64,000 bases of DNA, taken from assembly GCF_963576675.1 (NCBI RefSeq), contig NC_088918.1, forward strand, positions 58,857,501 to 58,921,500. The letters run 5' to 3'. Shown here in pieces: positions 10,334-20,194 of the stretch. The stretch comes from Euphorbia lathyris. Its lineage: Eukaryota > Streptophyta > Magnoliopsida > Malpighiales > Euphorbiaceae. The translations under genes and the position numbers were made by a program. The notes under the pieces are model-generated. The model saw only the letters and a list, made by a program, of their open reading frames with translations, did not search any database and was not told the origin of the DNA. The first letter of the stretch is position 1, and the number at the start of each line of letters is the position of its first letter.

Positions 10334-11812
10334 TTGGAAGGCCAAGCGATGGTCCAGGCTGGGTCACCTGAGGTTTGTGCTATTCCGGGTCTGAATCAAT
10401 TTGTGGCTACTAGAGATAATCTTATTTTTAAGAAAGATTTGGGAAATTCCTCCTGGAGAGATAAGGTTTTGGGGGTGGTGGAGGAGGAACCCATGATGGA
10501 GGAGGACACTTTCGAGGATGAGTCTGAGGACATCTATTCCGACTCTGATGTCGAGGATGGAGAGCAAGAGGACCCGTTGTGTCCGGTGATCCGTCTGACC
10601 TCTGAAGATAAGCGGATCCTTAGATCCAAGTGGAAACTTGACTTAATTGTTACTGTCCTAGGGAAAAGGATTAGCTTTAATTACTTTGCCCAGAGGATCC
10701 AGGCTCAATGGGCTAAGAAAGGTAAGGTTACCATTATGGACCTTGAAAATGACTATTATGTCATCAAATTCACAAGGGCAGAGGATTTTGATGCCGTTGT
10801 TAACGGAGGTCCTTATATAATTTCCAATCATGTGTTGGCTTTAAGGCCCTGGGTTCCAAACTTTAATCCTCATGACTGCTCTGTCAATAGGATCATCACT
10901 TGGGTTAAATTCCCAGGATTGCCTATTGAGTATTATAGCGAGAGATTTCTTAATAAAATTGGTGGACTTGTTGGGAAAGTTCACCATGTAGACAAAACTA
11001 CCGTTGGGGCAGTGAGAGGCAAGTTTGCCAGGGTTTGTATTGACATCGATCTTGCTAAGCCTCTTCTGTCTAAGTTCTGCGTTCAGAATAAGGTCTTTCA
11101 TATTGAATATGAAGGTATTCACAATATATGTTATGAGTGTGGCATGTTTGGCCATACTTACGATGGCTGTCCTAGAAGAAGGAAGGTGGTTGAGGAGGTG
11201 GTGACGAACACTGTTAGACCTGAGGAGAGTCAAGGTGAAGGGAGGAATTTTGGGCCATGGATGCTGGCCAAAAGGTCGGTCAGAAGGAAGCCACGTGCTA
11301 ATGTTGTTCGGAATCATCCTCCCGATATCAGTAAGGAGATGCAATCTCTCCAAATTGCTCCTGAGATCAAGGTCAGGCCCCCGGATATCAGGTTTGGTGC
11401 TAATGCTGAATCAGCATCCGCATCTGGGTCTAGGTTTGGTGTCCTGGTTGAAGAGGATGGACAAGACTCTGACTTATCTAATGATCATATGGAGTTAAGT
11501 ATGCCAAGCCTTGAATCCGCTGAGCCAGCCACCATCCTAGGGGATTCTGTCATTCCTCCCGTCGTCTCCAATGCTGTTGGGAGCTCCCTTATCATTGGCA
11601 CAACAGGAAATGGGATGACTAATGAGGTTAGTAATTCGAAAACTTTGGTTGATATCCCAATTGGAAAATCTATGGGTGTTAATAAGTTGAATATGAAGAA
11701 GCCCAAGGCTAACCCTAAAAAGAACCAAAAGTCTTTGGATTCTTGGGATAAAAGGGGGCCTGCTAGTACCTCTTCAAGGCTCTCAGGAGCCCCGAATAAA
11801 TACCTAGTCTAG
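10334..11812 (+). CDS. LINE ORF1 protein (DUF4283, zinc knuckle)
   Basis: RNA-binding/chaperone-type protein of plant L1 elements, expected to package the element RNA. The frame is open from 10334 (no ATG at its edge; the first in-frame ATG is at 10349) to TAG at 11812, about 490 codons. An acidic N-terminal stretch (about residues 50-75) precedes a DUF4283-like domain (about 85-230; LDLIVTVLGKRISFNYFAQ, RPWVPNFNP, WVKFPGLPIEYY). A CCHC knuckle, CYECGMFGHTYDGC, follows at about 265-278, then a basic, Ser/Pro-rich tail. ORF2 starts 34 bases after the stop. Uninterrupted apart from the uncertain N-terminus. Confidence 0.8.
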   Translation: MEGQAMVQAGSPEVCAIPGLNQFVATRDNLIFKKDLGNSSWRDKVLGVVEEEPMMEEDTFEDESEDIYSDSDVEDGEQEDPLCPVIRLTSEDKRILRSKWKLDLIVTVLGKRISFNYFAQRIQAQWAKKGKVTIMDLENDYYVIKFTRAEDFDAVVNGGPYIISNHVLALRPWVPNFNPHDCSVNRIITWVKFPGLPIEYYSERFLNKIGGLVGKVHHVDKTTVGAVRGKFARVCIDIDLAKPLLSKFCVQNKVFHIEYEGIHNICYECGMFGHTYDGCPRRRKVVEEVVTNTVRPEESQGEGRNFGPWMLAKRSVRRKPRANVVRNHPPDISKEMQSLQIAPEIKVRPPDIRFGANAESASASGSRFGVLVEEDGQDSDLSNDHMELSMPSLESAEPATILGDSVIPPVVSNAVGSSLIIGTTGNGMTNEVSNSKTLVDIPIGKSMGVNKLNMKKPKANPKKNQKSLDSWDKRGPASTSSRLSGAPNKYLV

Positions 11813-11846
11813 GGTGTGTGCCTGGGATCAGTAGTCTTCAGATCTG

Positions 11847-14800
11847 ATGGACTTTTTTGTTTGGAATGTTAGGGGTGCGGCTAGCAAGGCTACCCGTATC
11901 CATGTTAATGATCTTATTAAACAGTTTAACCCCTATTGCTTTGCTCTTCTTGAAACCAAGGTTAGTGGTGCTAAAGCAGATGAGGTGGTTAAAAAAATTA
12001 AGAGTTGGAGTTGTGTTAGATCTGAAGCTATTGGTCGGGCAGGGGGGATCTGGCTTTTTTGGAAGCCAGGTCGTGTTAAAATTGATATTATCAGTATGGA
12101 TAAACAATTCATTCATAGTAAGGTTTGCTACCCTGGTAATAAACCTGTCTTTGTCACCTTTGTTTATGTCGATCCTTTTTTGGCTAACCGTAAGAGGCCG
12201 TGGGAGATTTTGTTTTCTATAAGTACTAGCATGGTGGATGCTTGGATGGTGGCGGGGGACTTCAACGATATTGCCCTTATGAGTGATTAGAAAGGGGGGG
12301 GGGGGGGTAATCATTATATCAACAGGTGCCTCAATCACAAGCAGGATATGGATTTATACGGGCTGTCTGACCTGGGAGCCGCTGGTCATAAGTTTACTTG
12401 GAAAAGGAATAGCGTGTTTGTTAGGTTGGACAAAGTTTACGCGAATGTGGCTGCGATTTATAGTTTCCCCGAGGTTAACGTTCTGAATCTCTCGTTCCGT
12501 CATTCTGACCATTGTCCTATCCTCGTTAAGCTGGTGAAATGTCATCGGTCTAAAGGGAATAGACTTTTTAGGTATCTGGTTGCCTGGGAGTCCCATCCTG
12601 AGTTCAAAAATTTTGTTAAAGACAATTGGCAGCCTCATTCTAATGTTCTCCTTGCCGCTGAGGGGTTTAGAAGGAATGTGGTGGGATGGAATAAAAACAT
12701 CTTTGGTCACATTGTCAGAAGGAAAGATAAACTTTTGAGAAGAATTGAAGGCATTCAACGCAGTTTGGAGACCCGCTTTGACCACAGTCTGAACTGTCAT
12801 CTTAGATCTCTCCAGAACGAGTTAGAAGCTGTGCTTAGACAGGAAGAGCTCCTCTGGTTCCAGAAATCTAGAAACGCTTGGATTAAGGATGGGGACTAGA
12901 ATACCAGGTTTTTCCATCTTTCTACTATTACTAGAAGGCAGAGGAATCGTATCGACGCTATTAAGGATTCCAATGGTAATTGGATCTATGAGGATGAAGA
13001 TATTCATCGCCTGGCCCTTGACTTCTATAAAGACCTTTTTAAAGAAGATGTGGTGGATCTGGATAAAGCTCTTTCTAGTACGTCCTTTCCTAGGTTGGAG
13101 GAGGATACTATTAAGGACGCTTTCCACCCGATTGACCAGAAAGAAATTGATTTGGCCTTCTCCAGCATTGGAGCGACCAAGGCCCCGGGGATCGATGGTA
13201 TTCCTGCCTGCTTTTACCATAAACATTGGGAAACTGTGAAAGAAGGCATTTACAGTTTTGTTAAAGGTGTTTTTGGCGGGTCCAACGATATTAGGCTGGT
13301 TAATAAAACCCTCATGGTTCTTATCCCTAAAGTGGATAAACCTTCCTCCTTTTTACAAATGAGGCCGGTTAGTCTTTGCAATGTGTTGTATAAAGCTATC
13401 ACTAAAATTGTGGCTAATAGACTCCGATGAATTCTTCCTGAGATTATCAGCCAGAATCAAGGCAGTTTTGTTCCTGGCAGGCAAATGATGGATAATGTGG
13501 TCATTGCTCAGGAGATGGTTCACTCCATGAAGATGAAGAAGGGTAAGAACGGGATTGTGGCTCTAAAGCTGGATCTGGAGAAAGCTTATGACCGTTTAAA
13601 CTGGAGTTTTCTTCTAGATAGTTTGAAGAAAGTTGGTATCCCGGATAGCTGGAGGAGTTTGATCGAGGACTGTATCTCTTCTCTTGTTTTTCAGGTCTTG
13701 ATCAATGGTGATATGTCTGATGAGTTCTCTCCCTCCAGGGGAATCCGTCAAGGGGATCCTATGAGCCCCTTCCTTTTTGTCATTGCTATGGAGAGGTTGT
13801 CTCACCTGATCCAAGAAGCTGTGAGTAAGGGGAGCCTCCACCCTGTGTCCATCAACAAGTTTTGCCCCCCATTACCCATTTGTTCTTCGCTGACGATGTG
13901 ATGATTTTTGTGGAAGGGAATGAGGAACAAGTTGGTGTGGTTATGGATATCCTTAATTACTTCTGTGCTGCTTCTGGCCAAAAGATTAACATCCAAAAGT
14001 CTCGGATGCTTTGCTCTAAAAATATGGATAGAGGTGTTTGTAAAAAGCTTAGTGATCTCTCTGGTATTCCCCTTACCCACTCTTTGGGTAAGTACCTGGG
14101 GATCCCTCTGCATAGTGACAGAGTCTCCAAAGCCTCGTTTAGGGAGACTCTGGATAAAGCTAATGGGATGTGTGCTAGTTGGAAAGCCAATTCCCTTTCC
14201 CTGGCTGGCCGTCTTACCCTTATTCAGTCGGTCAACTGCGCTGCTCCTAATCATATCATGCAAGCCTGTAGATTGCCGGAACCAGTTCTTGATGAGCTTG
14301 ACAAGATTAACTGGCGGTTCCTTTGGGGAGAGTCTGGGGAGGGGAAAAAGATTCACCTTGTCCCTTGGAAGGAGGTCTGCCAGCCGAAAAAGTTGGGGGT
14401 CTTGGTATAAGACAAGCAAAGGATAATAACAAAGTCTTATTAATGAAGCTCCTCTAGAGAATGTGGCAATGCCCTTCCTCTCTTTGGGTTTGTCTTCTCT
14501 ATGGTAAGTATCGAAAAGACAAAATCTTTGGGGGCCCTAAGGAGAGAATTGTAAATTGTTCTTTCCTCTAGAAAGGGCTTAGCGATGTGTTTGCTGAATT
14601 CTGCTTGGGGGTTGGCCTGGAGGTGGGTAATGGCAATTCAATCAGTTTCTGGAATGATACCTGGTTAGGAGACAAACCGTTATTAGATGTGTGTAGACCC
14701 CCTCCTCCTATTAATGTCCGTAATTGGAAAATTGCCGATGTGGTGGACTCTGAGGGGGACTGGATTTGGTCCAAGTTTGACACTTTCTTTAACCTGGATG

Positions 14801-15951
14801 CTCTCCTTAGGATTAGGGGGGTGAAGATTAGTAATCAAGAGGAGGATAAGGATAGGCACTACTGGGCCCTTACTAACAATGGTGTTTATTCCTGCAAATC
14901 GGCCTTTGAAGCCTTCTCTCCCAACAGGTCTGACCCTCTCTCTGATACTTGGAAATCCATTTGGACCCTTAGAGTCCCCTACCGCATTAGAAGCTTCATG
15001 TGGCTTGGGGTTAAGGACAGGTTGCTTACTAACTCAGATAGGCACAGAAGGCATTTAGTGGCTTCAGGTGCTTGCAGTAGATGCAGAGGTCATGTGGAAA
15101 CCTTGTGCCATGCTCTTAGGGACTGTCCTAAGAGTAAAGAGGTGTGGAAAAAAGTCCTCCCACATCATATTCTTCCCTCCTTCCTTGCCCAATCAGAGCA
15201 TGACTGGTTCTCTGAGGGTGTTAGTGGGAATTTGCTGGCTAACATGGAACATGATGACATTTTCTTTGCTATCATCAGTCACCAAATTTGGAAATAGAGG
15301 AATGAGGAGATTTTTGGTAATAAAACGGTTTTTATTCCTAACTTGGTGGAGTTCTTCTTGAAAAAACTCTCTGTTATTACTGAGAGCTTCAAAGGTGACT
15401 CCCTTGCTTGTTCAACCCAGAAAAAAGATGTCCACCTCCTTGGTTGGAGCAGGCCTAGAGAAGGGGTGGTTAAGTTGAATACAGATGGCTCCTGCCTTAA
15501 TGATGGGAAGATTGCTGCCGGAGGTGTTCTTAGAGATGCGGGGGGTGCCTGGCTGTCTGGGTTTACCCAGAATCTTGGGTTGGGCTCTTCCTTTTCTGCG
15601 GAGCTTTGGGGCATTCTCTCTGACATCAAGCTTGCCAAGAATCTGGGTTTAAAGATGTTATCTGTTGAATCTGATAACATGGAGGCCATCAATATGATTT
15701 CTGACAATCATGCTATTTGTCGGAATAGCTGTAACCTTATCAGAGCAATTAAAAGACTTTGCTCCTCCTTTGAGTTCATTAAGTTCAGCCACATCTTCAG
15801 AGAGCAAAACCGAATTGCTGATCGCTTGGCGGCGGCTGGTCATTCAGGGTTGTTAGGAGTCACTACCCTTACTGAGCCTCCTTCCTTTATCTCGTCTCTT
15901 CTTTTAGAAGATAGGATCAAAGTCAGCTTTCCCAGAATGATCCCAGGTTAA
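11847..15951 (+). pseudogene. LINE ORF2: endonuclease / reverse transcriptase / RNase H, broken
   Basis: Enzyme for target-primed reverse transcription. Begins MDFFVWNVRGAASK, the start of the apurinic-type endonuclease domain (VAGDFNDI near codon 140). The RT fingers contain ATKAPGIDGIPACF, followed by LKLDLEKAYDRLNW, GIRQGDPMSPFLF and the catalytic FADDVMIF. A zf-RVT region lies near 14860-15140, and a C-terminal RNase H of the RVT_3 type (NTDGSCLNDG, SAELWG, ESDNMEA) at about 15475-15850. Lesions: in-frame stops at 12288-12290, 12897-12899, 13428-13430, 14455-14457, 14569-14571 and 15295-15297, plus frameshifts near 13860 (in a C run) and 14395. Most stops are explained by one C-to-T or G-to-A change (e.g. 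Gln, Arg or Trp codons). Close to full length. Confidence 0.9.
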
Positions 15952-16017
15952 GTTTTCTTTGCTTATTTTTCCCTTTCCTGTTTCCACCAAAAAAAAAAAA
16001 AATTAAACCTTACTCTA

Positions 16018-16246
16018 AAAATAGAGTAAAACATTTTGATTCTTTATATATAGAGTATCAAAAGCCTTGCTCTAAAAATAGAGTAAGGTTTTAGAGTACC
16101 ATTGAAGTGCAATTCTACTCTAAAAATAGATTATGGAGAATGGTTGGAGATGGCCTAAGTATTCAATTTTAAGTGTTGAATATTATAAGTGCTAAAAGTA
16201 TTAAATGATGCAAATTAGACTTTTCTAAATTCTAGATTAATCTATT
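16018..16246. other. Right-hand remnant of the MITE and flanking repeat
   Basis: Contains three copies of a CTCTAAAAATAGA-type motif, the MITE end GGTTGGAGATGG, and then AAGTGTTGAA-type repeats matching those left of the LINE. No gene. Confidence 0.5.
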
Positions 16247-16574
16247 TGAAATATCTAGGATTAGTCATAAAAAAATATAATGTGGTCTTAATTTATACAA
16301 GTTTGTGGTTGTATTTTGTACAAGTCTGTGGCTCAAATTTGTACAAGTTTGTGATTCAAAACACTTCCATACTAGTATAAATAGGTGTTGAGGTATTGTG
16401 AGAGTGTGCAAGTAAGTAGTAAATTGAAAGAAGAAATTAAAGAGAGAGTAGGCTACTTAAAATAATCAAGCGAGGTTGTGAGTTTTTGTGTAGTGATTAA
16501 AAGTGTGAGTTCTTGTGTCATATGTTATTGATAATAAAGATTTCTCTATTAAATTAAGTCCTCTATATTTAACA
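16247..16574 (+). repeat. 5' LTR of the gag-only element
   Basis: 328 bp, starts TGAAATATC and ends TTTAACA. It contains a TATA-like AGTATAAATAGG near 16375 and an AATAAA-type signal (GATAATAAAG) near 16530. Very similar to the 3' LTR outside the inserted Pack-MULE. Confidence 0.8.
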
Positions 16575-16777
16575 AGTAGTATCAGAGCAGACGGTCCAGG
16601 ACCGGTACGTGGTCGAGTGTAAGTTAGCGGTCAGGGACCGAGAGTCGAGTGCTTAAAAAGTTCACAATCGGGGATCGTGGTGGTACGAGATATTTTTAGC
16701 GCGCAGTCCAGGACTGTGGAAATTATTGGTTGGCGACCAAATTTACTTGGTTGATTAAAGGAGATAACCAAGACGTC

Positions 16778-17705
16778 ATGACAGACATGTCTACCCCGGT
16801 AAGCACTCTGGAAAAACTCAATAATAATAATTATAGTACTTGGAGTACTCGTCTGCAATTTTATCTGCTCGGCTAAGATTTATGGAAGACTGTTGGAGGT
16901 AATGAAATAACACATTCGACGGAACAAAATGACCTTAAAAAGTGGAAGGTCAAGTGCGGTAAAGCTATGTATGCTTTATTAATTTCAGTGGAGGAGGATT
17001 TGCTGCAACGCATCAAGAATGCCAAAACCCCAAAGGAATCATAAGACACTCTAGCAGAATTTTTTTGCGAAGAAAAATGATGCCAAACTCCAACAACTCG
17101 AGAACGAGTTACTGTCGGTCTCGCAACAAGATATGATGGTGAATGAATATTTTACTAAAGTTAAAACTTTATGTAAAGAAATTTCAAAATTGGATCCTGA
17201 AAATAAAATCACCGAAACAAGGATTAGAAGAATTATAGTCCATGGGCTGCGTCCAGAATTTTACGCACTTGTCGCAACAACCCGTGGATGGGCTAAAGAG
17301 ACAAATTTAAATGAATTGGAAAATATTTTGGCTAATCGAGAGGCCCTGGACAAACAAATATCTAAAGTCTCAGTTAATGATGGAGATAAAGCTCTTTTTA
17401 GTAATAAAGATAGAAATGATCCAAAAACCATGAGATCGAGATTCGGAGAAAGATCTAAAGAAGACAGATGGCAGAAAAGTCCACAAAGAAGGAGTTGGCA
17501 ACAAGGGGGAGCTCACCACACTCACAACCATAATGAAAAGGACGAGAAGGCATATCGATGAAAGAACATCCATTGCTATGTTTATGGCAAAAGATGTCAT
17601 TATGCACGAGATTGTTGGTACAAAAAAGCAGAAGGAAATGTTGTTACATCCGCACACCCTCAAGAAGGAAGCGAAGAAGAATGGGATTTCCAGGCTTCAA
17701 GTGCT
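16778..17705 (+). pseudogene. Copia-type gag, broken
   Basis: Nucleocapsid precursor of a Ty1/copia-like element. Starts MTDMSTPVSTLEKLNNNNYS and continues with the Trp-containing UBN2-type gag fold (STWSTRLQFYLLG, EYFTKVKTLCKEISKL). Stops occur soon after LLG and after KES; a frameshift lies in a T run near 17065; and a TGA at 17559-17561 precedes the zinc knuckle. The knuckle reads CYVYGKRCHYARDC: its second Cys is replaced by Tyr, so zinc binding is probably lost. After the TGA the frame runs directly into the next entry. Confidence 0.75.
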
Positions 17706-18440
17706 ATGGTAGAGTCGGTGATATGTGATCTAGTTAGATCATCTATAGAAGATGAAAAGAAAGGGCAAGTGTTTGCTACTGGGCAGCAAAAAGATGAACT
17801 AACAAGGCAGCTGAGTTGCCTTCAACTCTTGATCAACTCTGTACAAAAGATTGAAGATTATGGTGGTGATGAGGAACCACTCAAGGAGCCTTCCAATGAA
17901 GAAAGGAATAAGAGAGATTCCCGACATGAGTCACCAACTTCATATGAGATGCCATTAGTCAAGAAAGAGGTGGAGCGTAAACAACAAGCAATAACTGAGA
18001 TGTTGTCACTAAGGAGGAAAGTCGAGTGTGAAAAGTCAGTATTGTCTGAGACATTGCCACCAAAGATGAAGGTGGAGCATAAATCAATAGGTCCGTCAAA
18101 AGGGTCCTCACCCAATGAGAGGGTGAAGCCTACGCCAATGCAGATTTCCAAGGTGCAGATTCCACAGAAAAAAGTGGAGCACAAGATGAACATATCCAAA
18201 GGTGGAGTTGTTACGTCAAGGAAATATAAGCAAGATGCTTATAATCAACAAAGGTTCATTAAGAAGGCAATCATCAAGGAGAGAGTATTGTTGGAAGCTC
18301 TAGTCAAGAGTTTGGGTGAATTAGCTAAGTTAGGGAGAGCTTGGCAATATTGGCTAGAAAGTCGACGACAACAATCGAAGACAGATTACAAGTATGTGTC
18401 GAGACGACGTAAGTTGAGGGAGACCAACAATAAAGAGTGA
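17706..18440 (+). CDS. Charged protein downstream of gag, unknown
   Basis: 244 codons in the same frame as gag, continuing it after the zinc knuckle, so this is more likely a C-terminal extension of Gag than a separate gene. Very rich in Lys, Glu and Arg. The segments around KKEVERKQQA, RRKVECEKS, PPKMKVEHKS and PQKKVEHKM look like an internal degenerate repeat built on KVE(H/R)K. Ends in a basic region (SRRRKLRETNNKE). No similarity to protease, integrase, RT or RNase H. I do not recognise a family; it sits where pol would normally be. Confidence 0.5.
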   Translation: MVESVICDLVRSSIEDEKKGQVFATGQQKDELTRQLSCLQLLINSVQKIEDYGGDEEPLKEPSNEERNKRDSRHESPTSYEMPLVKKEVERKQQAITEMLSLRRKVECEKSVLSETLPPKMKVEHKSIGPSKGSSPNERVKPTPMQISKVQIPQKKVEHKMNISKGGVVTSRKYKQDAYNQQRFIKKAIIKERVLLEALVKSLGELAKLGRAWQYWLESRRQQSKTDYKYVSRRRKLRETNNKE

Positions 18441-18683
18441 GGCAATCCCAACAGAGTGGGAAAATCCAATTGTATCATAAACGACAAAGAGGAGCGTGAA
18501 CAAGTCGTGTTTGGTAAAGAAATACAAGTGATCGAAGAAGTTACGATAAAACAGCCTACAACACATAGAGAAACGTCTTTAAGCAAGAAATGGAAAAATG
18601 CTATGAAAGAAGATTTCAGAAAACAACTTGGAATCATAAGCAAGCACGAAGTATTAAAAATCAACGCTGAAGGGGGAGGGTAT
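18441..18683 (+). other. Internal 3' end of the gag-only element with polypurine tract
   Basis: Short open remnants (e.g. SLSKKWKNAMKEDFRKQLG), then the polypurine tract AGGGGGAGGG at 18671-18680 directly before the 3' LTR. Confidence 0.55.
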
Positions 18684-19559
18684 TGAAATATCAAGGATTA
18701 GTCATAAAGAAATCTTTAAAATGTGGTCTTAATCTATACAAGTTTGTGGTTGTATTTTGTATAAGTCTGTGACTCAAATTTGTACAAGTTTGTGATTCAA
18801 AACACTTCCATACTAGTATAAATAGGTGTTGAGGTATTGTGAGAGTGTGCAAGTAAGTAGCAAATTGAAAGAAGAAATTAAAGAGAGAGTAGGCTACTTA
18901 AAATAATCAATTGAGGTTGTGAGTTTTGTGTAGTGATTAAAAGTGTGAGTTCTTGTGGGGTAAATTACACCCATGGCCACTGAACTATATTCATTTTCAC
19001 ATTGTGGCCACTGAACTTTAATTCTTTCCGGTATGGCAATCGAATTTGACACTTTATTACACCGGTGGCCACTGTCACTATTGACTATCAATTTTCCACC
19101 GTTGACCCCCATTATGAATGGATGTCTCTCTCCCTACCCATTTCTCAATAATTTTCTACCCATTTTACCCTTATTAATGAGAAACAAAAAGCTCCATTGA
19201 TGAAATTATTGAGAAACAGAAAGCTCCATTGATGAAAGCTGAATAAACCAAACCAAAAATGCTTTCACCAAAGTAAAGACAGAAAAACACAAATTCCAAA
19301 ACCCCAAAATCAAATTATAAATTGAAAAGTTCATCTTGTGCTTTTCCAAAAGCAATTTTATTTATTAGTTAAATTCAGATGTTCACAAAGGAAGAAGACG
19401 AAAAAGACGATGGAGTGATGTTATTTGAGATTAGAAAGGGAAGAAATTGTGTCACTTGATCAACTCTCCTTCAGTTCTCCAATGCAGAAGCAAATCTCCA
19501 CCTCGATAACCACCGCCATCATCTGCCACTGGGTTTACCATCGCCACCTCCATTACCAC

Positions 19560-19785
19560 CACACTGCCGCTTCCACCTCCACCGATGAGTCCAAGCTCCG
19601 ACACATGGTCGACATCGATAACCGCCTCTCCAGCTCTCCTCTGCCACCACCTCATCCTCCGCCTCCTCAATCATCTAGTTGGGATTTTTGGGATTCTTTT
19701 GTGCCGCCGCCTCCTTCAGCTTCAAGGTCTGGGGAAGAATGGGAGGACGTGACTACGACTACGGTGTCTGAGGAAGACGATGACT

Positions 19786-19790
<5 letters not shown>
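19560..19790 (+). pseudogene. Captured fragment of a DUF630/DUF632 (NRG2/REL2-like) gene
   Basis: The frame ending at 19790 contains ESKLRHMVDIDNRL, then a proline-rich run and SSSWDFWDSFVPPPP followed by an acidic GEEWEDVTTTTVSEEDD. The 'SWDFWD-F-P' plus 'EEW--' arrangement is characteristic of the linker between DUF630 and DUF632 in plant NRG2/REL2-like proteins. Both flanking domains are missing, so this is a small piece. An upstream ATG at 19425 opens the same frame, but its first part does not look like the family. Recognition is from memory of the family pattern. Confidence 0.65.

Positions 19791-19832
<42 letters not shown>
19790..19832. repeat. AT dinucleotide microsatellite
   Basis: About 20 uninterrupted AT units directly after the end of the captured fragment, inside the Pack-MULE. 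Confidence 0.95.
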
Positions 19833-19835
<3 letters not shown>

Positions 19836-20194
19836 TAAGGTAAAATGGGTAGAAAATTATTGAGAAAGGGGAAGGGAGAGAGATATCCAGTCCTAATAGG
19901 GTCAACGGTGTAAATTTGATGGTCAACGGTGAGAGTGACCACCGATGTAACAAAATGTAAAGTTCGATGGCCATATCGGAAAAAATTGAAGTTCAGTGGC
20001 CACAACGTGAAAATGGGTATAGTTCAGTGGCCATGGGTGTAATTTACCCAGTTCTTGTATCGTATGTTATTGATAATAAAGTTTTCTTTATTAAATTAAG
20101 TCATCCACATTTAACAAATATAACAATTAATTAATATCCACATAATAATAATTAATACACACTATCACATTTTTCTATTTTGTTATTAATTCTA

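Larger units (their letters stand above)
9731..16001 (+). mobile_element. L1-type LINE retrotransposon, full length
   Basis: A 6.27-kb non-LTR element ending in a short poly-A tail (15989-16001). It is flanked by a 16-bp target duplication attaaaccttactcta at 9715-9730 and 16002-16017. It carries ORF1 (nucleic-acid-binding) and ORF2 (endonuclease, reverse transcriptase, zinc-binding region, RNase H). The first 600 bp are strikingly GC- and CpG-rich compared with the rest of the window. ORF2 has stops and frameshifts, so the copy cannot move by itself. Confidence 0.92.
9502..16153. repeat. MITE interrupted by the LINE
   Basis: The left part (9502-9730) begins CTCCAACCATCTACTCTA, with a second start-like copy near 9586. 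The right part (16002-16153) ends AATGGTTGGAGATGG. These are inverted copies, and both parts are rich in TACTCTA(AAAATAGAGTA). The LINE sits between them with its own target duplications, so the MITE is older. Confidence 0.5.
18957..20049. mobile_element. Pack-MULE carrying a DUF630/632 gene fragment
   Basis: 1093 bp. Ends are inverted: left GGGGTAAATTACACCCATGG, right (reverse complement) GGGTAAATTACACCCATGG, with similarity continuing for about 150 bp (repeated 'GTGGCCACTGAA' blocks). Flanked by a perfect 9-bp duplication agttcttgt (18948-18956 and 20050-20058), as for Mutator-like elements. The interior carries coding-like sequence from a cellular gene. No transposase. Confidence 0.88.
16247..20116 (+). 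mobile_element. Non-autonomous LTR retrotransposon with gag but no pol
   Basis: 5' LTR 16247-16574 and 3' LTR 18684-20116, the latter enlarged by a 1.09-kb Pack-MULE. PBS-like TAGTATCAGAGC at 16577-16588 (one mismatch from the usual initiator-Met site). Polypurine tract AGGGGGAGGG at 18671-18680. The 2.1-kb internal region encodes a copia-type gag followed by an unfamiliar charged region; no protease, integrase, RT or RNase H motifs were found. No clean 5-bp target duplication was visible. Confidence 0.8.
18684..20116 (+). repeat. 3' LTR of the gag-only element, split by a Pack-MULE
   Basis: LTR sequence at 18684-18956 and 20050-20116; the Pack-MULE and one 9-bp target copy lie between. Removing them leaves about 331 bp, matching the 328-bp 5' LTR. 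Confidence 0.8.

Noticed and set aside
9822..10367. Two long antisense frames (181 and 169 codons) in the LINE 5' region
   Set aside because: They arise from GC-rich sequence with few stops; both are Pro/Arg/Ser low-complexity and antisense to the element.
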